DNA of 8,867 nt from an uncultured Solobacterium sp. GTDB taxonomy: Bacteria > Bacillota_I > Bacilli_A > Erysipelotrichales > Erysipelotrichaceae. Shown here in pieces: positions 6,869 to 8,867 of this stretch. Both the position numbers and the translations under genes were made by a program. Under the pieces are notes generated by a model. It was not told the origin of the DNA. It saw only the letters and a list, made by a program, of their open reading frames with translations, and did no database searches. The stretch is taken from the NCBI GenBank assembly GCA_900547815.1, contig URHY01000078.1:1-8867 (forward strand). The letters run 5' to 3'. The stretch's first letter is position 1. Each line of letters begins with the position of its first letter.

Positions 6869-7298
6869 TTACCAAGTTTCAACAAGATGTAATCCTATTT
6901 CTATAGCCTGTTGCACTTTCTTTTCTACTTCATCTTCCAAAACATTATTCATGTTCTATGCAGATATCACATCCATAGGACCAATTCTACAAAGTCAACT
7001 TAGTGCCTTTAAATAAGGTGTGGCCTGTTCGAATGGATCATAGGTAGAAATATCCATACCACGTGTAGTGATATATAATAGTTTCTCTGCCTTACAATTA
7101 CCGTAACAAGTTTTATTATCACTTTTAAAAGTTACATTAAATATGGAACATAATTCAAAAAAATTCTTAAGTGCAGCCGGATAGAACAAACTTCATAATA
7201 GTATATCTTTCAGGTAGCTAAGAAATAATTGGCTTGGCAATTCTGAGGATTCTAGACTCTTCACGCATACATTCATCTATATACACTAGTGATTTCAT
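6869..7298 (-). pseudogene. decayed azoreductase-like FMN-dependent NAD(P)H oxidoreductase (flavodoxin fold)
   Basis: The start is intact: GAGGA lies 5 nt before an ATG at 7298, and the first codons read MKSLVYIDECMREESRILRI, the typical N-terminus with the flavin-phosphate loop. A TAG follows at 7218-7220. The downstream part continues in another frame with FYPAALKNFFE, then ITTRGMDISTYDPFEQATPY and LKALS, matching the C-terminal half of azoreductase-type flavoproteins. It is broken by TGA (7193-7195), TGA (6995-6997) and TAG (6956-6958), with readable family sequence between them (IGPMDVISA, then NMNNVLEDEVEKK), ending at TAA 6869-6871. About 50-60 residues of the middle appear deleted, judged from the usual length near 200. 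Family assignment is from remembered motifs, not a search. Confidence 0.75.
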
Positions 7299-7321
7299 AT
7301 TTTTCCTCATTTCTTTTAATA

Positions 7322-7350
7322 AGCATATGTTTTATATATAAATAGTGTAA
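7322..7350 (-). promoter_or_regulatory. candidate promoter for the azoreductase remnant and alcohol dehydrogenase
   Basis: On the minus strand, TTACAC (7345-7350) and TATGCT (7322-7327) are spaced by 17 bp, with an expected start about 20 nt before the pseudogene ATG. Both hexamers are imperfect. The segment 7299-7397 is otherwise AT-rich, with no ORF and no clear operator. Confidence 0.33.
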
Positions 7351-7397
7351 CATATTCTATCTTAAGTATAAGTGTGAATAAAACATAGAAAAAAGAT

Positions 7398-7414
7398 AAA
7401 AAAAAGGCCGCACT
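7398..7414. other. orphan half of a terminator-like hairpin at the IS edge
   Basis: Eight A (7398-7405) followed by GGCCGCACT (7406-7414). On the minus strand this is AGTGCGGCC then T8, exactly the 3' half of an intrinsic terminator, but no complementary GGCCGCACT arm exists on the other side. It lies where the IS110 right end must be. I infer that the IS split a terminator here, so this marks the flank. Confidence 0.35.
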
Positions 7415-7424
7415 AAAAAGAGGT

Positions 7425-7430
7425 GGTCAA
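7425..7430 (-). promoter_or_regulatory. possible outward -35 element at the IS right end
   Basis: The minus strand reads TTGACC about 10-20 bp inside the presumed right end, pointing outward. In circularised IS110-group elements a right-end -35 joins a left-end -10 to make a junction promoter. This hexamer is in a suitable place. The left-end partner lies outside the window. Confidence 0.25.
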
Positions 7431-7437
7431 AATCACT

Positions 7438-7462
7438 AAAAAAACAATTTCAAATTATTGTT
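7438..7462 (-). terminator. weak intrinsic terminator after the transposase gene
   Basis: AACAAT (7443-7448) pairs with ATTGTT (7457-7462) around an 8-nt loop, followed on the minus strand by U7 (A7438-7444, partly shared with the stem). The stem is short and AT-rich and overlaps the stop codon (7462-7464). Confidence 0.45.
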
Positions 7463-8712
7463 TATAACTGAATTGAAGAAAAATCAAAGTTTGAATCTTT
7501 TAAGAATTGTAAAGCAGATTCAACTGTCATTATTGGTTCTTTTTTCGGCTTTGGATTTGTTAAAGATTCATAATCACATGGATTAAATTCTTCACCCGTA
7601 AGAATCATGTGATATATACAGACAAGCATCATTCGTGCTATTGCGATAATCGCCTTCTTATGGCCTCTGCGTTTTTTGATTCGACAGTATTTGATTCCGA
7701 AGTATGAATTCTTGTCTTTAATAGAAGAAAGTGCACATTGAACAAGCAATGGTTTTAGGTATTGACCAGCTTTAGAGATGCGAACGGATTTTTTCTTATT
7801 TGCACTTTCATTGTTTGCAGGAGAAAGACCTGCCCAATTGACAAGCTGCTTATCGGATTCAAACTGATTCATATCTGTACCAATCTCAGAAACAATCAGG
7901 ATAGCTGAGAGTGCACTGATTCCTTTGATATGAGTTATGTGTTGGAAATAGTCTCGCAAAGGATAAGCTCTTTTGATAAGTTCAGCTTCGCAGGCTTGAA
8001 TCTGTTTATCGAGATACTCAATATGATTCATAACTGTATCCATTTTAAAACGTTGATCTGATTCGATGTGGTATCCCTGTAATGAATCTAAGATCTTGTC
8101 TTTGTCTTTACAATTTTTATGAATAAGTTTCAAAATCTTGTCATCTTCAATTACTTCAGATTGCATCAATTCCTTCATGATGTTTGTAGCAGTTTTGCCA
8201 AAAGGATCAGAAACTGCAGAAGCAAGACTGATATTAGAGACTGTCAAACAATTCTGATATCTGTTTCTTTCGGAAGAGCGCATATAGACAAGTTTGCATC
8301 TGTAACGGGCAATTTCTCTCATTTCTCGAATTTCTTTTTTAGGGATAAAAGAATGCTTTACAAGGTCACACTTGTAAAGGTCGCAAATCCATTTGGAATC
8401 TCGCTTATCAGTCTTTTTGCCTTTAATGGCTTTAACATATTTTGGGTGAGTAAGACAAATGTTCAATTCAGTTTCAAGGACGTTATAAATTGGAATCCAG
8501 TATTTACCTGTAGATTCCATACAGACATCATAACAATCATGTGATATAAACCATTCTTTTAAACGAATCAAGTCCGAATAAAATGTCGAAAACGACTGCT
8601 GAATATATTCAGTAATCAAAGTTTGTCTGTCTGTAGTTCCAATCGTAGCAACAATCAGATTTTTGTGGACATCCATACCGCCACAAATAAAGCGAACAAC
8701 TTTAAAAGTCAT
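7462..8712 (-). CDS. IS110-family transposase (DEDD recombinase)
   Basis: 416 residues with both domains of the family. The N-terminal RuvC-like DEDD domain has D14 (GMDVHK), E66 (MESTGKYW), D102 and D105 (KKTDKRDS). A helical middle region follows. The C-terminal Transposase_20-type domain has HIKGISALSAILIVSEIG, then QLVNWAGLSP and the segment ESANKKKSVRISKAG. S303 in that segment lies where IS110 recombinases carry the catalytic serine. In this family the protein is guided by a bridge RNA that pairs with target and donor DNA. I chose the ATG at 8712 because AAAGGAG is 7 nt upstream and the protein then begins a few residues before the conserved DVHK strand. The frame is open further up, with an ATG at 8757, but no SD precedes it. 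All key residues are present, so the enzyme is probably active. Confidence 0.92.
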   Translation of the reverse strand: MTFKVVRFICGGMDVHKNLIVATIGTTDRQTLITEYIQQSFSTFYSDLIRLKEWFISHDCYDVCMESTGKYWIPIYNVLETELNICLTHPKYVKAIKGKKTDKRDSKWICDLYKCDLVKHSFIPKKEIREMREIARYRCKLVYMRSSERNRYQNCLTVSNISLASAVSDPFGKTATNIMKELMQSEVIEDDKILKLIHKNCKDKDKILDSLQGYHIESDQRFKMDTVMNHIEYLDKQIQACEAELIKRAYPLRDYFQHITHIKGISALSAILIVSEIGTDMNQFESDKQLVNWAGLSPANNESANKKKSVRISKAGQYLKPLLVQCALSSIKDKNSYFGIKYCRIKKRRGHKKAIIAIARMMLVCIYHMILTGEEFNPCDYESLTNPKPKKEPIMTVESALQFLKDSNFDFSSIQL

Positions 8713-8739
8713 AAAAAATCTCCTTTCTGTAAAAGGAGA
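8713..8739 (-). promoter_or_regulatory. terminator-like hairpin that buries the transposase ribosome binding site
   Basis: In the transcript, TCTCCTTT pairs with AAAGGAGA (plus-strand arms 8719-8726 and 8732-8739), a perfect 8-bp stem with a 5-nt loop, directly followed by U6 and then the ATG. The 3' arm is the SD itself. The structure can therefore act as an intrinsic terminator for an upstream noncoding RNA and block translation of any transcript that reads through. Confidence 0.6.
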
Positions 8740-8828
8740 AGTGGCATTGACGGTCATCAAAGCGAATCGACAACAGTTGATTAAACAATTTTAAGTGTCC
8801 GGGCTTGGCGTCTGCATATGACGGAAAA

Positions 8829-8851
8829 ATGGTGCGCGTGTAGCGCACCAT
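8829..8851 (-). repeat. 9-bp perfect inverted repeat in the IS leader
   Basis: ATGGTGCGC (8829-8837) and GCGCACCAT (8843-8851) with a 5-nt loop. In the transposase sense it is followed by U-rich sequence. It could be the 5' stem-loop of the bridge RNA or a terminator that insulates the IS from upstream transcription. It is much more GC-rich than its surroundings. Confidence 0.7.
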
Positions 8852-8867
8852 CGGTGTATCTGTAGCG

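Larger units (their letters stand above)
7415..8867 (-). mobile_element. IS110-family insertion sequence, left end beyond the window
   Basis: An intact DEDD transposase, about 50 nt of noncoding sequence after its stop and more than 150 nt of structured noncoding sequence before its start fit an IS110-group element (usually 1.2-1.6 kb). These elements lack classical terminal inverted repeats, so ends cannot be read directly. The right end is placed near 7411-7424, where sequence resembling a host terminator begins. The left end is not recognisable and probably lies past 8867. The element sits just upstream of the promoter of the decayed flavoprotein gene. Confidence 0.7.
8713..8867 (-). ncRNA. 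candidate bridge RNA region of the IS110 element (5' end outside window)
   Basis: Noncoding sequence directly before the transposase start, the site where IS110-group (not IS1111-group) elements encode their bridge RNA, about 150-200 nt long. It folds readily. A 9-bp hairpin lies at 8829-8851. A smaller TTAAA/TTTAA hairpin with an outer GACA/TGTC pairing spans about 8769-8799. GTCAT at about 8817-8821 can pair with ATGAC at 8753-8757 to enclose them. The terminator-like hairpin at 8713-8739 would end the RNA. I could not identify the target- and donor-binding loops. Assignment is by position and family knowledge. Confidence 0.45.

Noticed and set aside
6995..7189. 64-codon ORF as a genuine small gene
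   Set aside because: It starts at a TTG with no SD, and its frame continues past the stop as recognisable azoreductase sequence. It is a fragment of the pseudogene.
8119..8544. 141-codon plus-strand ORF
   Set aside because: It is entirely antisense to the transposase, has no SD, and its composition looks like a mirror of the coding strand.
8713..8760. Longer transposase starting at 8757 or 8760
   Set aside because: The extra residues would be encoded by the SD hairpin and there is no SD before them. The protein from 8712 begins at the normal place for IS110 transposases.

Overview
The window is AT-rich and its Shine-Dalgarno (SD) sites are of the AGGAG type. A YitT-family membrane protein, a two-HKD cardiolipin synthase with N-terminal membrane helices, a specialised HscC-like Hsp70 and an IS110-family element together suggest a low-GC Firmicute. 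A gut member of the Erysipelotrichia or a related group is plausible, but I cannot fix the genus. Every substantial gene except the first is on the minus strand.

Layout. (1) 50-1570 (+): cardiolipin synthase, convergent with the next operon. A hairpin with a U-tract at 1569-1603 serves as the minus-strand terminator. (2) 4275-1620 (-): a tight three-gene operon of a small polytopic membrane protein, an HscC-type Hsp70 and a J-domain protein with a C-terminal membrane anchor. The stop of the first gene overlaps the SD of the second, and the second and third overlap by ATGA. This looks like a membrane-associated specialised Hsp70/J-protein machine; the J protein has HPE instead of HPD. (3) 4330-4698: a 66-residue two-helix membrane protein (-), with a divergent 41-codon hydrophobic ORF (+) whose apparent promoter would give a nearly leaderless transcript. 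(4) 4768-5622 (-): YitT-family membrane protein with its own terminator. (5) 5795-7298 (-): an intact zinc-dependent alcohol dehydrogenase preceded by a badly decayed azoreductase-type flavodoxin-fold gene (internal deletion, frame change, several stops), probably once one operon. (6) 7415-8867 (-): an IS110-family element with an intact DEDD transposase. Its 5' noncoding region, partly inside the window, is highly structured and is where IS110-group elements encode their bridge RNA. The transposase SD is buried in a terminator-like hairpin.

The most interesting points are the IS110 5' leader (candidate bridge RNA plus SD-sequestering hairpin), the possibility that the IS sits in the loop of a transcription terminator, the Hsp70/J/membrane-protein operon, and the divergent mini-ORF. 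I saw no tRNA, rRNA, CRISPR array or phage gene.
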